A stretch of DNA of 64,000 bases from Pseudomonas psychrophila (GCF_001043005.1 NZ_JYKZ01000009.1:1-64000), one strand, 5' to 3'; numbered from the stretch's first letter, positions 42,292 to 51,623 are shown. Notes: generated by a model from the sequence alone, not told the origin. Made by a program: numbers and translations.

Positions 42292-43230
42292 GTGCTTAAC
42301 CTTCCGCCCCGTGTCAGTTCCAGGCTCAACAGTAGCCAGTTCGCTAACCTCCACACCTTTTTGGTGGCCGCTCGTCATCTGAGTTTTGCCCGTGCGGCGC
42401 AGGAACTGTGCTTGACCGCGAGCGCCGTAAGCCACCGCATCAGTCGGCTGGAAACCGCGTTGAGCATGAAGCTGTTCCAGCGTCTCACACGTCAGGTAAG
42501 CCTGACTGATGAAGGCGAGCGTATTTTCGAAATTCTCCAGAGTGCGATGGGGGAATTGTCCGAGGCGCTTGAGCAGTCATCACAGGCAGAAATTGCCGGT
42601 TCAATTGCGCTCTATGCCAGACCTTCGGTAGCACAGTGCTGGCTGGTGCCCAGACTGGCCGACTTTATTGAGCGCTACCCGCTGGTCTCTCTGGACCTGC
42701 GGGTGGGCAATGACAATGTCGACTTTCGCACGCGCAAAATTGACCTGGCCTTGTACTACGCCAACGGCGAATTTCCAGGACTGGCAAGCCAGCGATTGAT
42801 GCGCGAACGGATGGCGCCGGTGTGCAGCCCTGAATATGCGCAACGCCATCGCCTGACGGAAAACCCGCAAAACCTGAGCAACTGCACCACCTTGCACGAC
42901 TCCCTGGCCTGGGATCATGCGGCCTATGATGCCGAGTGGACACTCTGGGCCGAACAACACAATCTACTGTCGGCACTGCCAAAACGCACCCTGACCTTCG
43001 ACCGCTCGGACCTCTGCGTAACCGCCGCCATGAACCACGCGGGCATCGCCATCGGGCGCCAGCAACTGGTCCAAAAACGGGTTGATCGTGGCGAACTGGT
43101 CCTGCCCTTCGGGGGTTTCAGCCGGTGCGGCCACTACGACTATTACCTGGTTTACCCTCCGTTCGGCACGGTGCCCAAGCGGCTACACGTGTTTATGAAC
43201 TGGTTGCGCGAGTGCGCTCAGGAATCGTGA
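42292..43230 (+). CDS. dsdC: LysR-type regulator, DsdC-like
   Basis: 312 residues, GTG start with GAGGG upstream. Winged-helix N-terminus (about 18-80: SFARAAQELCLTASAVSHRI, with core LTASAVSHRISRLE) and a LysR substrate-binding part (about 110-300). The sequence pattern and the neighbours fit DsdC, the D-serine-responsive activator. Unlike in E. coli, where dsdC is divergent from dsdXA, here it is downstream in the same direction. Confidence 0.85.
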   Translation: MLNLPPRVSSRLNSSQFANLHTFLVAARHLSFARAAQELCLTASAVSHRISRLETALSMKLFQRLTRQVSLTDEGERIFEILQSAMGELSEALEQSSQAEIAGSIALYARPSVAQCWLVPRLADFIERYPLVSLDLRVGNDNVDFRTRKIDLALYYANGEFPGLASQRLMRERMAPVCSPEYAQRHRLTENPQNLSNCTTLHDSLAWDHAAYDAEWTLWAEQHNLLSALPKRTLTFDRSDLCVTAAMNHAGIAIGRQQLVQKRVDRGELVLPFGGFSRCGHYDYYLVYPPFGTVPKRLHVFMNWLRECAQES

Positions 43231-43273
43231 TCACCCTGACAATAGGGTCTACCTGACAGACCGCGCCGCCTGC

Positions 43274-43298
43274 ATCGCGAGCAAGCCCGCTCCCACAA
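43274..43298. repeat. Single REP arm, type B
   Basis: ATCGCGAGCAAGCCCGCTCC and CACA is a lone right arm of the type B palindrome, without a clear left arm. Confidence 0.6.
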
Positions 43299-43359
43299 TG
43301 GTCCCTACCAGGCTCGGATGAACTGGGCCCGTCGGTGGCAGGGCCTTCGCTGGCTCGGC

Positions 43360-43388
43360 AAAAAAAAAGCCCCAGTCGGGGCTTTTTT
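43360..43388. terminator. Bidirectional terminator between dsdC and oprD-like gene
   Basis: A run of nine A, GCCCC-AGTC-GGGGC, then six T. Serves two convergent genes. Confidence 0.85.
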
Positions 43389-43424
43389 ATTCAGATGTCC
43401 GGCCTGTTTAACAGGCCGGTGGCA

Positions 43425-44708
43425 TCAGAAAATGCTGATCGGGTAATCAACAAATACACGGACTTCATTGCCGCCGACGTTGTAGTCGCTGGCGTTGCTC
43501 GATACGCGCAACCACGAGCCACGCAGACGCACGCTCAGGTCCTTGACCGGGCCGCTTTGTACAACGTACTTGGCCTGGTTGTAGATTTCGCGCTCGGTAC
43601 CACGGCCACGGTCAGAACCGTCGTCGATGTTGGTGCCGCGCACGTAGGCGATGTTGTAGGTCAGACCCGGAATGCCAACGGCGCCGAAGTCGAAGCCATA
43701 ACCCAACTGCCACGAACGTTCGTCCTTGGCGTTGAAGTCGGACCAGTAGGAGTTGGCCAGCAGGATGGTGTTGCCGCCATCACCCACGCCGCCAGCGTTG
43801 CGGTAGCCGCCGTACGGGTAGCCGATTTCGCCGGTGCTGCTCTGGTAAGCCAGGGTCACGGTGTGTGCGCCAAAGCCGTAGGTGGTTGCCAGGCTCCAGA
43901 TCTTGTTGTCCTGGCCGTCAACTTTCAGCACGTCACGCGCGTAGTCGTCGTTGACGTGAGTGCGGTAGCCGTTGAAGTCAAACGTCAGGGACTGTTTGTC
44001 TTGCAGCGGCAGCGCGTAGGTCACGCCCACGTATTGCTTGCGCAGTTCGTCTTCCATTTCGGAGCCGTACAGCGAAGCCGACAGGTTGTCGGTGAACTTG
44101 TAGCTACCGCCAAACACGTTGATGCTTTTCAGGTCGCCGCTGTCGCGCGCTTCAGCACTCTTGCGCGATTCTGCGGTGAAACGACCGACGTTCAGCTCCA
44201 GGCCGTTAATCTCTTTGGAGGTCAACAAAGTACCGGTGAAGCTTTCTGGCATCAGGCGCGAGTTGTCGTACATCAGCACCGGCAGCGCAGGCATTTGGTC
44301 GCCGTATTTGAGCACGGTGTTGGACACACGCACTTTCACTGCAGCGCCAGCCTTGGCGATGTCGTCAGCCGCTTTGCCGCTGGCGCCTTGCTTGAAGAAG
44401 TCGATACCGCCCGCGCCGCTTTTGCCACGGCCGCCGTCCAGACGCAGTGCGTAGATGCCGAAAGCATCCACACCCACACCTACGGTGCCTTGGGTGAAGC
44501 CCGAGCTGAAGGTGCCGAGGAAGCCTTGGCCCCATTCAGCTTTATCCTGCTGGCCATTCTTGTAGTCACGGCTGATGTAGGCGTTACGCGCCAGTACATT
44601 GAGGTGACTGTCTTCTACAAAACCTTTTGCGTCAGCTTGATCGTTAGCCATTGCCTGGGTAGCACTGAGTACGCCCAAAGCGAGGAGACCTATCCGTTTG
44701 TTCAACAT
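43425..44708 (-). CDS. OprD-family outer-membrane porin
   Basis: 427 residues from ATG 44708, with AAGGAAAATAAT in front. Signal peptide 1-21 (QAMAND). The mature protein is a beta-barrel with OprD hallmarks: GFVEDSHLNVLARNAY at the start, WGQGFLGTFSSGFTQGTVGVGVD (core FSSGFTQGTVG), repeated amphipathic strands, and a terminal aromatic PISIF. OprD/Opd porins take up basic amino acids, and OpdK-like members aromatic or organic acids. Which subgroup is unclear. It may supply the nearby D-serine or amino-acid pathways, but it has its own promoter. Confidence 0.9.
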   Translation of the reverse strand: MLNKRIGLLALGVLSATQAMANDQADAKGFVEDSHLNVLARNAYISRDYKNGQQDKAEWGQGFLGTFSSGFTQGTVGVGVDAFGIYALRLDGGRGKSGAGGIDFFKQGASGKAADDIAKAGAAVKVRVSNTVLKYGDQMPALPVLMYDNSRLMPESFTGTLLTSKEINGLELNVGRFTAESRKSAEARDSGDLKSINVFGGSYKFTDNLSASLYGSEMEDELRKQYVGVTYALPLQDKQSLTFDFNGYRTHVNDDYARDVLKVDGQDNKIWSLATTYGFGAHTVTLAYQSSTGEIGYPYGGYRNAGGVGDGGNTILLANSYWSDFNAKDERSWQLGYGFDFGAVGIPGLTYNIAYVRGTNIDDGSDRGRGTEREIYNQAKYVVQSGPVKDLSVRLRGSWLRVSSNASDYNVGGNEVRVFVDYPISIF

Positions 44709-44958
44709 ATTATTTTCCTTATTTCTGAATAAAGGCGCGCTGTGGATATCAAGCTGAAACATTGAGTGGTGGTTGCTTCACATAACAAAAAAGACCTGCA
44801 CGACGACTCAATACAGGCCTTTCACAAAGTTGGTGTATGGCTTATCGCCACAGGCGTTGGCGGGAATCCTAGCCGCCGTGAAGGCGAGGTGTCAATTTCG
44901 TGAAAAATTTGTTAATTCGCAGGACTTTTCAAAATTTTCACCGAAGTGTCATTAATTG

Positions 44959-45654
44959 TTACTGACAGCCGTCCAGACCACAGGCTGGCCCTGAGTTGCC
45001 CCCGTGTTCAGCGCTGACCCCATCACGCTGTCGCAGCCAGGCAGCAAAGGCCTCGGGCTTGCCCAGATACGGCCCCAGATCGATCACCTGGTATTGACCG
45101 GACTGCTCCAGGACGGCAGTCGGAAAGCCTTCGCCACCGACACGGGCCAACAACCCGCGACTGGATTTGAAATGCGCTTGCGTCAATTCGCCGCTTGCCG
45201 CTTCAAAGGCTGCACGAAACCCCTCGACCTCCAGGCCCATTTCATCCGCCACCGCCATCAACACGTCCTGATCGGCAATTCGGCGACCATTTACGTAGTG
45301 AGCGGTTTGCAAGTGCCCGAGCATCTCAAGTCCGCGACCGGCCAGTTGGTCCGCCGCCAGCACAGCTGTGGTAGGCGGCGCCGAATCAAATACGGCAGTG
45401 GTGTCGCGCAACAACCCTTCAAAGTACGCCTCGCCAAACGGCTGCCCGGTGTACTGGGCAATACGCAGGTCGTGGGGCATCACGTAGTCGCGCAGTTGCG
45501 CTGACACCGGCTGGCGTTGTGGGCCGGTCATCATCCCGCCGCCATGAGCAACCACCGGCAGAATTTCCCGTGCAGCGTCGATAAGTGGCTTGGCGCCATA
45601 GCACCAACCGCACAGGGGGTCGTAGATGTAATGCAACACGGGTGGGGTGGTCAT
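44959..45654 (-). CDS. DsbA-family oxidoreductase, cytoplasmic type
   Basis: 231 residues with no signal peptide. The thioredoxin-like active site is CGWC (Cys15-Cys18) in IYDPLCGWCYGAKPL; GGEGFPTAVLE provides the cis-Pro loop. The long helical insertion between them is that of the FrnE/DsbA-2-thioredoxin group. The C-terminus has two more cysteines (GPACGLDGCQ). Partner unknown. It is divergent from a TonB receptor gene. Confidence 0.85.
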   Translation of the reverse strand: MTTPPVLHYIYDPLCGWCYGAKPLIDAAREILPVVAHGGGMMTGPQRQPVSAQLRDYVMPHDLRIAQYTGQPFGEAYFEGLLRDTTAVFDSAPPTTAVLAADQLAGRGLEMLGHLQTAHYVNGRRIADQDVLMAVADEMGLEVEGFRAAFEAASGELTQAHFKSSRGLLARVGGEGFPTAVLEQSGQYQVIDLGPYLGKPEAFAAWLRQRDGVSAEHGGNSGPACGLDGCQ

Positions 45655-45844
45655 GGTTCGCTCCGGACAATCAACAAATCAGAGCGACAGCCTAGCTTTC
45701 TGTGCTGAGAGGAAAAACGCCGATACAGCTTTTAGTCTGTTTCACGAATCGGGCAAATCGGGCGGGATGAGGCCGCAGGCAACCGAAACAAAAAGATACA
45801 TATTCACGGGACGGCGTAATTGTTAATTATTAACACAAAGTAAC

Positions 45845-45863
45845 AAGAACCATTACCATTCGC
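45845..45863 (-). promoter_or_regulatory. Fur-box candidate before the second TonB receptor gene
   Basis: On the minus strand GCGAATGGTAATGGTTCTT agrees with the pseudomonad Fur box GCAAATGATAATCATTCTC at 14 of 19 positions. It lies 49 bases before the receptor start in an AT-rich promoter region. Confidence 0.5.
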
Positions 45864-45911
45864 ACCCTAAAAATATAACCCTCACCTCAACCGCCCGGAC
45901 ACTTCTCAACC

Positions 45912-47990
45912 ATGCTCTCCCCCCGCCGTTTAACGCCCTTGAATCTGGGGCTGTGCGCCTTGCTGTACGCCGGATTTGGCAGCGCTGCCACCGTACTTCC
46001 TGAACTGTCGATCAGTGCCACCGAAGCAGAAGCCGATGACCCACGAGTCAAAGACGTCACCACCGCCACCCGTACATCGACCCCTGCGCGCTATGTCCCG
46101 CAGGCCATTGATTCAGTCAAAACCAGCAATGTCCTCGATTACGGGATCAACAGCCTGGGCGAAGCATTGAGCGGGATTCCCAACGTCAGCAGCACGGCCG
46201 ATACCCGCTTCGACAGCTTGCGTATTCGCGGTTTTGACGCCAGCAACGACTTTTATCTGGACGGTATTCGCGACGACAGTCAATACGTACGCGACCTGCA
46301 TAACATCGAGCGCATTGAAGTACTTAAAGGCCCGGCAGCCGTGTTGTATGGCCGCGGAAGCCAGGGCGGGATCATCAACCGCGTCAGCAAGATGCCGCAG
46401 TTCGGCCGCCAGTCGAGCATCCAGGCCCAAGGCGGCAGTGAGGATTTGCGCAGCCTGTACGCTGACCTCAGCACCGACCCGAGCGACACCATCAGCCTGC
46501 GCCTGAACATGGGCAATGAAGACAAAAACAGCTTTCGCGATCACGTCAGCGGCAATCGTCAGCTGTTCGCACCTTCGATGAGCTGGCAAATCACCCCGGA
46601 TCTGAACTGGCTGGTGCAGTACGAATACAGCCGCTACAACCGCACCCCGGATCGCGGTATCCCCAGCATCAACGGGCGCCCTGCCGACGTCAGCCGCGGC
46701 ACGTCTTACGGCGGGAAAAACGATTACATCGATGACAAAACCCAGAACCTGCGCTCACGCCTGAGCTATGAGTTGAGCGAAAACTGGCAACTGCGTCATA
46801 CCCTCGGCGTGTTCAAACTCGACAGTGAGTTCGAAAACACCTACCTGACCGGCTACAACCCAATCACCAACAGGGTCGATCGTCAGAGCTGGCAGCAGGA
46901 CATGAGCACCCGCAACATATTCAACAACCTCGAGATCGAAGGCGGCTTTGACACCTTTGGCCTTGAGCACCGCCTGCTGACCGGTCTGGAAATCGGCAGT
47001 CAGCGTCGCGACCCCAAACTCTTCAAAGCCTTGAGCGCACCCTCGGTTGATCTGTACAACCCCGACCGCAACCTGCGCACGACTGGAGCGATGCCCACAT
47101 TCAGCGACAGCCATACCGAAGTCGAAAGCCAGGGCCTGTATGTTCAGGATCAGATTCGCTTCAACGATCAATGGCAGGTGCTGGCTGGCTTGCGCTATGA
47201 CCGCTTTGATATCGAGTCCACCAACTACCTGAAAAAAACCGACCGTACTGAAGACCGTCAAAGCCACAGCACCAGCCCGCGCCTGGGCGTAGTCTGGACC
47301 CCGCTGGAGAACCACTCGTTTTACGCGTCCTGGACCAAAACGTTCTCACCAGTGGGCGGCGGCCTGATCGGCATCACCCCGGGGGCGGCCGGCAACACCA
47401 ATGACCTGAGCCCGGAGCTGACCAAGCAAAAAGAAATCGGCGTGAAAAGCGACTGGATGGGGGATCGCCTGAGTACGACGCTGGCGGTGTACGAGCTTGA
47501 GCTCTATAACCGTCGCACCAAGGACCCGTTAAATCCGACCATTACCCTGCTTTCCGGCCTGCAACGTTCACGGGGCATTGAGCTGACGGCCAGCGGCAAA
47601 CTCGGCGGCAACTGGTATATGCGCGGCGGCATTGGCCTGCAGGACGCAACAGTGGTCAAGGACAACAATGGTTTGGAGGGCAAGCGCATCAACGGCGTGG
47701 CCAAGCGCAATGGCAGCCTGTTCATTACCTGGAAACCGGAAATGGGCTGGTATGCCGAAACGGGCCTGACCCTGGTAGGCCAGCGTTATGCAGACAACAT
47801 GAACACCACGGTATTGCCGGGTTACGGGCGCTGGGATGCGTTGGCGGGCTATCGCGAAAAAGACTGGGATGTGAGCGGTGCGCTGACCAACCTGACTGAC
47901 CGTTATTACTATGAGTCAGCCACCAGCGCAGCGCAGATCATGCCGGGCGAACCACGCAGCCTGGTGATGACGGGGACGTATAAGTTTTAA
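45912..47990 (+). CDS. TonB-dependent siderophore receptor, catecholate-like
   Basis: 692 residues, signal peptide about 1-25 (GFGSAA). There is no STN domain; the plug begins with VPQAIDSVKTSNVLDYG and contains RIRGFDASNDFYLDGIRDD and IERIEVLKGPAAVLYGRGSQG (core RIEVLKGPAAVLYGRG). The barrel ends with LVMTGTYKF. The plug pattern is that of the Fiu/CirA-like and ferrichrome-like group (TIGR01783). Iron control by Fur is suggested by the box upstream. It stands alone, without sigma or anti-sigma genes. Confidence 0.9.
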   Translation: MLSPRRLTPLNLGLCALLYAGFGSAATVLPELSISATEAEADDPRVKDVTTATRTSTPARYVPQAIDSVKTSNVLDYGINSLGEALSGIPNVSSTADTRFDSLRIRGFDASNDFYLDGIRDDSQYVRDLHNIERIEVLKGPAAVLYGRGSQGGIINRVSKMPQFGRQSSIQAQGGSEDLRSLYADLSTDPSDTISLRLNMGNEDKNSFRDHVSGNRQLFAPSMSWQITPDLNWLVQYEYSRYNRTPDRGIPSINGRPADVSRGTSYGGKNDYIDDKTQNLRSRLSYELSENWQLRHTLGVFKLDSEFENTYLTGYNPITNRVDRQSWQQDMSTRNIFNNLEIEGGFDTFGLEHRLLTGLEIGSQRRDPKLFKALSAPSVDLYNPDRNLRTTGAMPTFSDSHTEVESQGLYVQDQIRFNDQWQVLAGLRYDRFDIESTNYLKKTDRTEDRQSHSTSPRLGVVWTPLENHSFYASWTKTFSPVGGGLIGITPGAAGNTNDLSPELTKQKEIGVKSDWMGDRLSTTLAVYELELYNRRTKDPLNPTITLLSGLQRSRGIELTASGKLGGNWYMRGGIGLQDATVVKDNNGLEGKRINGVAKRNGSLFITWKPEMGWYAETGLTLVGQRYADNMNTTVLPGYGRWDALAGYREKDWDVSGALTNLTDRYYYESATSAAQIMPGEPRSLVMTGTYKF

Positions 47991-48008
47991 ACCCTTTACG
48001 TGAACCCT

Positions 48009-48156
48009 CGTAGCAGCTGCCGTAGGAACGAGGCTGCGTCCGGCTGCGAAGCAGTCGTAAAACCATGCAAACCGGTCATTCCGATACGCCGCGATTACCG
48101 GGTTTACGAGGACTGCGTCCTCGGACGCAGCCTCGTTCCTTCGCCAGCGGCTACGC
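48009..48156. repeat. Large intergenic palindrome of a third class
   Basis: GGAACGAGGCTGCGTCCG (48025-48042) and its exact inverse CGGACGCAGCCTCGTTCC (48122-48139) are the core arms, and outer arms (CGTAGCAGCTGCCG/CCAGCGGCTACG) pair imperfectly. An inner pair, GTCGTAAAACC/GGGTTTACGA, extends the fold. Lies between convergent TonB receptor and aguA genes. Confidence 0.75.
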
Positions 48157-48168
48157 AGGTAGCGCCGT

Positions 48169-49275
48169 TTATGCCTTGAACGGCGCGGGCTGTTGCTGGG
48201 TCAGGCAGTGAATATTGCCGCCGCCCAGCAGCAATTCACGGCCCGGTACCATCACCACTTCGTGCTGCGGGAAGATGTTTTGCAGGATCACTTTGGCCTG
48301 CGCATCCATCGGGTCGTCAAAGCTCGGCGCAATGATGCCGCCGTTGACGATCAGGAAGTTCACGTAAGAACCGGCCAGACGCTCCGACGGGTTGCGGTCC
48401 TGGCTACCCGCCACCTTGTCCACGCCATCACACTCTTGCTGGGTGGCATACATCGGTCCCGGAATCGGCATTTTGTGCACCACGAACGGACGCCCCTTGG
48501 CGTCGGTGCTGGCTGCCAATACGTCCATCGCCGCGTGGCAACGCACGTAGTTAGGGTCGCGCTCGTCGTCGGTCCAGGCCAGCAGCACTTCACCCGGTGC
48601 GACGTAGCAACAGAAGTTATCCACATGACCGTCGGTTTCATCGTTGAATAGGCCGTCCGCCAGCCAGATGATCTTGTCCACAGCCAGTTGCGCACGCAGG
48701 ACGTCTTCGATCTCTTCGCGAGACAGATGCGGGTTACGGTTGCGGTTCATCAGGCACTCAGCCGTGGTGATCAGCGTGCCTTCGCCATCGACGTGAATCG
48801 AGCCGCCTTCGAGCACAAAACCTTCGGTGTAGTAACGCGGGCAACGTTCGATTTCCAGCACCTTGCTGGCCACTTGCTGATCGCGGTTCCACGGGAAGTA
48901 CAAGCCGCCATCAAACCCGCCCCAAGCGTTGAAATCCCAGTTTACGCCGCGCACTTCACCGCTGTCGTTAATGACAAACGTAGGGCCGCTGTCACGCACC
49001 CAGGCATCGTCGCTGGACATCTCGACCACGCGAATATTGGGCACATCGAGTTGCGCACGGGCATTTTCATACTGGGCGGCCGAAGCACCGACGGTCACCG
49101 GTTCAAAACGCGCAATGGCCTTGGCCACCGCTGCATGAGCCGCCTGGGCGGGCTTGCCACCCAATCGCCAGTTATCCGGACGCTCTGGCCAGATCATCCA
49201 GGTTTGGGTCTGCGGAGCCCATTCGGCTGGCATGTGAAAGCCGTCAGCGCGCGGCGAACTGTGCAAAGTGGTCAT
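48169..49275 (-). CDS. aguA: Agmatine deiminase
   Basis: 368 residues, normal length. It hydrolyses agmatine to N-carbamoylputrescine and ammonia, in the arginine decarboxylase route to putrescine. Catalytic Cys357 lies in GGGNIHCLTQQQPAP; SDDAWVRDSGPTFV and ETDGHVDNF carry substrate-binding Asp, Glu and His. aguB and aguR are not next to it, unlike the aguRBA operon of P. aeruginosa. The 282-bp region upstream is shared with rfbB and contains a palindrome at 49368-49383. Confidence 0.95.
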   Translation of the reverse strand: MTTLHSSPRADGFHMPAEWAPQTQTWMIWPERPDNWRLGGKPAQAAHAAVAKAIARFEPVTVGASAAQYENARAQLDVPNIRVVEMSSDDAWVRDSGPTFVINDSGEVRGVNWDFNAWGGFDGGLYFPWNRDQQVASKVLEIERCPRYYTEGFVLEGGSIHVDGEGTLITTAECLMNRNRNPHLSREEIEDVLRAQLAVDKIIWLADGLFNDETDGHVDNFCCYVAPGEVLLAWTDDERDPNYVRCHAAMDVLAASTDAKGRPFVVHKMPIPGPMYATQQECDGVDKVAGSQDRNPSERLAGSYVNFLIVNGGIIAPSFDDPMDAQAKVILQNIFPQHEVVMVPGRELLLGGGNIHCLTQQQPAPFKA

Positions 49276-49367
49276 CTGGACTCCTGAAAAGCATCGGGTT
49301 TGGAATGCGTAAAATATGAAGACAGTGAGTGCATGTCGGCATCACGTCAACGATGACTGCCTTTATA

Positions 49368-49383
49368 GCCGATAAATATCGGC
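49368..49383. promoter_or_regulatory. Palindromic operator candidate upstream of aguA
   Basis: GCCGATA-AA-TATCGGC is a 7+7 palindrome in the AT-rich region between aguA and rfbB, about 95 bases before aguA. It could bind a dimeric repressor such as a TetR-type AguR; the regulator is not identified. Confidence 0.4.
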
Positions 49384-49557
49384 AATTATATGAATTTTTA
49401 TCGATAGCTAATGAGAATACGCCTAAAAAGCAGATATAAATCTGGATTTATACTTATCTCTTTATATTCCTGACCACGCCCACTTGCACCACCCGGCACA
49501 TCCCCACAAGCTATGCGCCATATGTTTAAAGGCCTTCAGGGAATAAGGAACAACTAC

Positions 49558-50640
49558 ATGCGCATTTTAGTCACCGGCGGCGCCGGCTTTATTGGTTCAG
49601 CGCTGATCCGTCACCTGATCAAAAACACCGGGCACGAAGTCCTCAATCTCGACAAATTGACCTACGCCGGTAACCTTGAATCGCTGCAAAGCATTGCCAC
49701 CGATACCCGCTACGAGTTCGTACAGGCCGATATCGTCGACCAGGCCGCTGTCAGTGCAATCATTGCGCGCTTCGAGCCACAGGCGATCATGCACCTGGCG
49801 GCCGAGTCCCACGTTGACCGCTCCATCGACGGCCCGTCCGACTTTATCCAGACCAACATCGTCGGCACCTACAGCCTGCTCGAAGCCGCCCGTGCTTACT
49901 GGCTGACCCTGCCAGAGCCGGAAAAAAGCGCGTTTCGCTTCCACCATATTTCGACCGACGAAGTGTATGGCGACCTGCATGGCGTCGATGACCTGTTCAC
50001 CGAGACCACGCCTTACGCGCCAAGCTCGCCGTACTCGGCCAGTAAAGCGGCATCCGACCACCTGGTCCGCGCCTGGAACCGCACTTACGGCTTGCCGGTG
50101 TTGCTGACCAACTGCTCGAACAACTACGGCCCGTTCCACTTCCCTGAAAAGCTGATCCCGCTGGTGATTCTCAACGCCCTGGCCGGTAAGCCGCTGCCGG
50201 TCTATGGCAATGGCCTGCAAGTGCGTGACTGGCTGTTCGTCGAAGACCATGCCCGTGCCTTGCTCAAAGTCGTGACTGAAGGTGTGGTTGGCGAGACTTA
50301 CAACATCGGTGGGCATAACGAACAAACCAATATCGACGTAGTGCGCAGCATCTGTGCCCTGCTCGAAGAGTTGGCGCCGAAGCACCCGGCGGGTGTTGCA
50401 CAGTTCGCCGACCTGATTACTTTCGTCAAGGATCGTCCGGGCCACGACCAGCGCTACGCGATCGACGCCAGCAAAATTGAACGCGAGCTGGGCTGGGTGC
50501 CCGAAGAAACCTTCGAGACCGGCCTGCGCAAAACCGTGCAGTGGTATCTGGATAACTTGGAATGGTGTCGCCGGGTTCAAGACGGCAGCTATCAAGGCCA
50601 GCGCCTGGGCTGCACTGATCCCCAGGACTTGATCGCATAA
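49558..50640 (+). CDS. rfbB: dTDP-glucose 4,6-dehydratase
   Basis: 360 residues from ATG 49558 with AATAAGGAACAAC upstream. RmlB is the second enzyme of dTDP-L-rhamnose synthesis. NAD-binding TGGAGFIGSALIRH opens it; HLAAESHVDRSIDGP, the catalytic STDEVYGDL and YSASKAASDHLVRAW (YxxxK) follow. rfbD is 17 bases downstream. The open frame upstream to 49513 is not used because the Rossmann strand starts at residue 2. Confidence 0.96.
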   Translation: MRILVTGGAGFIGSALIRHLIKNTGHEVLNLDKLTYAGNLESLQSIATDTRYEFVQADIVDQAAVSAIIARFEPQAIMHLAAESHVDRSIDGPSDFIQTNIVGTYSLLEAARAYWLTLPEPEKSAFRFHHISTDEVYGDLHGVDDLFTETTPYAPSSPYSASKAASDHLVRAWNRTYGLPVLLTNCSNNYGPFHFPEKLIPLVILNALAGKPLPVYGNGLQVRDWLFVEDHARALLKVVTEGVVGETYNIGGHNEQTNIDVVRSICALLEELAPKHPAGVAQFADLITFVKDRPGHDQRYAIDASKIERELGWVPEETFETGLRKTVQWYLDNLEWCRRVQDGSYQGQRLGCTDPQDLIA

Positions 50641-50657
50641 CGGATGGAGCAGCTTCT

Positions 50658-51521
50658 TTGAAAATCCTGATCAGTGGCAAAACCGGCCAAGTGGCGGTTG
50701 AGTTGCAAAAGCACCTTGCCGGTCTGGGCGAGCTGGTTGTGCTGGGACGCGATGTGCTTGATCTGGCCGTACCCGGGCAAATCCGCAGCCAGGTACGGGC
50801 CCACAGGCCTGACTTGATCATCAATGCAGCCGCACACACCGCCGTGGACCAGGCTGAAAGCGAGCCTGAGCTGGCGTTCGCCATCAATAGCATTGCCCCC
50901 GGTGTGTTTGCTGAAGAAGCGGCGGCCCTGGGCATCCCGCTGATCCACTATTCCACCGATTACGTGTTCGATGGCCGCAAGTCTGCGCCTTACACCGAAG
51001 ACGATGCCACCAACCCCTTGGGCGTCTACGGCAAAAGCAAGCTGGCGGGTGAACTGGCCATCGCTGCGAGCGGAGCTGAGCATTTGATCCTGCGCACCAG
51101 TTGGGTGTACTCGACCCACGGCAAGAACTTCCTGCTGACCATGCAGCGCCTATTGCAAGAGCGGCCGGAACTGCGCGTGGTGGCTGACCAGATCGGCGCA
51201 CCGACCTGGGCCGGTACCATCGCCCAGAGCACACGGGCGTTGATCGAGCGCTGGCAAGCCGGCGAAGCAGGGCCCTGGGGTACGTATCACTTGACCGCTC
51301 AGGGTGAAACCTCATGGTTTGGCTTCACCCAGGCCATTGCCGAGCACCTGAGCGCCCAAGGCAAGTCGTGCGCGACTCTGGAGCCAATCCCTGCAAGCGC
51401 CTACCCGACGCCCGCAGCCCGGCCACAAAACTCGCGACTGGATTGCAGTCGCCTGGCCCGCGAGTGGCACGTCACTCAGCCCGACTGGCAAACCGCGTTG
51501 CGTGAGTGCTTGGCCCGCTAA
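50658..51521 (+). CDS. rfbD: dTDP-4-dehydrorhamnose reductase
   Basis: 287 residues, TTG start at 50658 with GGAG at 50646-50649. RmlD makes the final reduction to dTDP-L-rhamnose. MKILISGKTGQVAVEL binds NADPH; TAVDQAESEPELA and HYSTDYVFDGRKSAPY with YGKSKLAGE (Tyr-x3-Lys) are complete. In PAO1 rmlA and rmlC follow; here the operon ends in palindromes and dctB. Rhamnose synthesis then needs rfbA and rfbC from another locus. Confidence 0.95.
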   Translation: MKILISGKTGQVAVELQKHLAGLGELVVLGRDVLDLAVPGQIRSQVRAHRPDLIINAAAHTAVDQAESEPELAFAINSIAPGVFAEEAAALGIPLIHYSTDYVFDGRKSAPYTEDDATNPLGVYGKSKLAGELAIAASGAEHLILRTSWVYSTHGKNFLLTMQRLLQERPELRVVADQIGAPTWAGTIAQSTRALIERWQAGEAGPWGTYHLTAQGETSWFGFTQAIAEHLSAQGKSCATLEPIPASAYPTPAARPQNSRLDCSRLAREWHVTQPDWQTALRECLAR

Positions 51522-51558
51522 CTCTCTGTAAATACTTTGTTAGCGGTTAAAGCCCCCC

Positions 51559-51610
51559 GTGGGAGCGAGCCTGCTCGCGAATGATCTTCGCGAGCAGGCT
51601 CGCTCCCACG
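51559..51610. repeat. REP palindrome, type A, compact
   Basis: GTGGGAGCGAGCCTGCTCGC, ten bases, and the exact inverse arm. Placed at the junction where rfbA/rfbC would be expected. Confidence 0.85.
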
Positions 51611-51623
51611 GTTGACGTATTTC

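Noticed and set aside
43335..44732. Long open frame antisense to the OprD porin gene
   Set aside because: The porin frame has a signal peptide, barrel pattern and terminal Phe; the opposite frame is a low-complexity Val/Ala/His-rich shadow caused by high GC.
49276..49557. attR copy of the tRNA-Thr 3' end near rfbB
   Set aside because: I found no repeat of GAGTTCGACTCTTGGTGCC in this interval and no integrase gene, so a simple integrated island is not supported.
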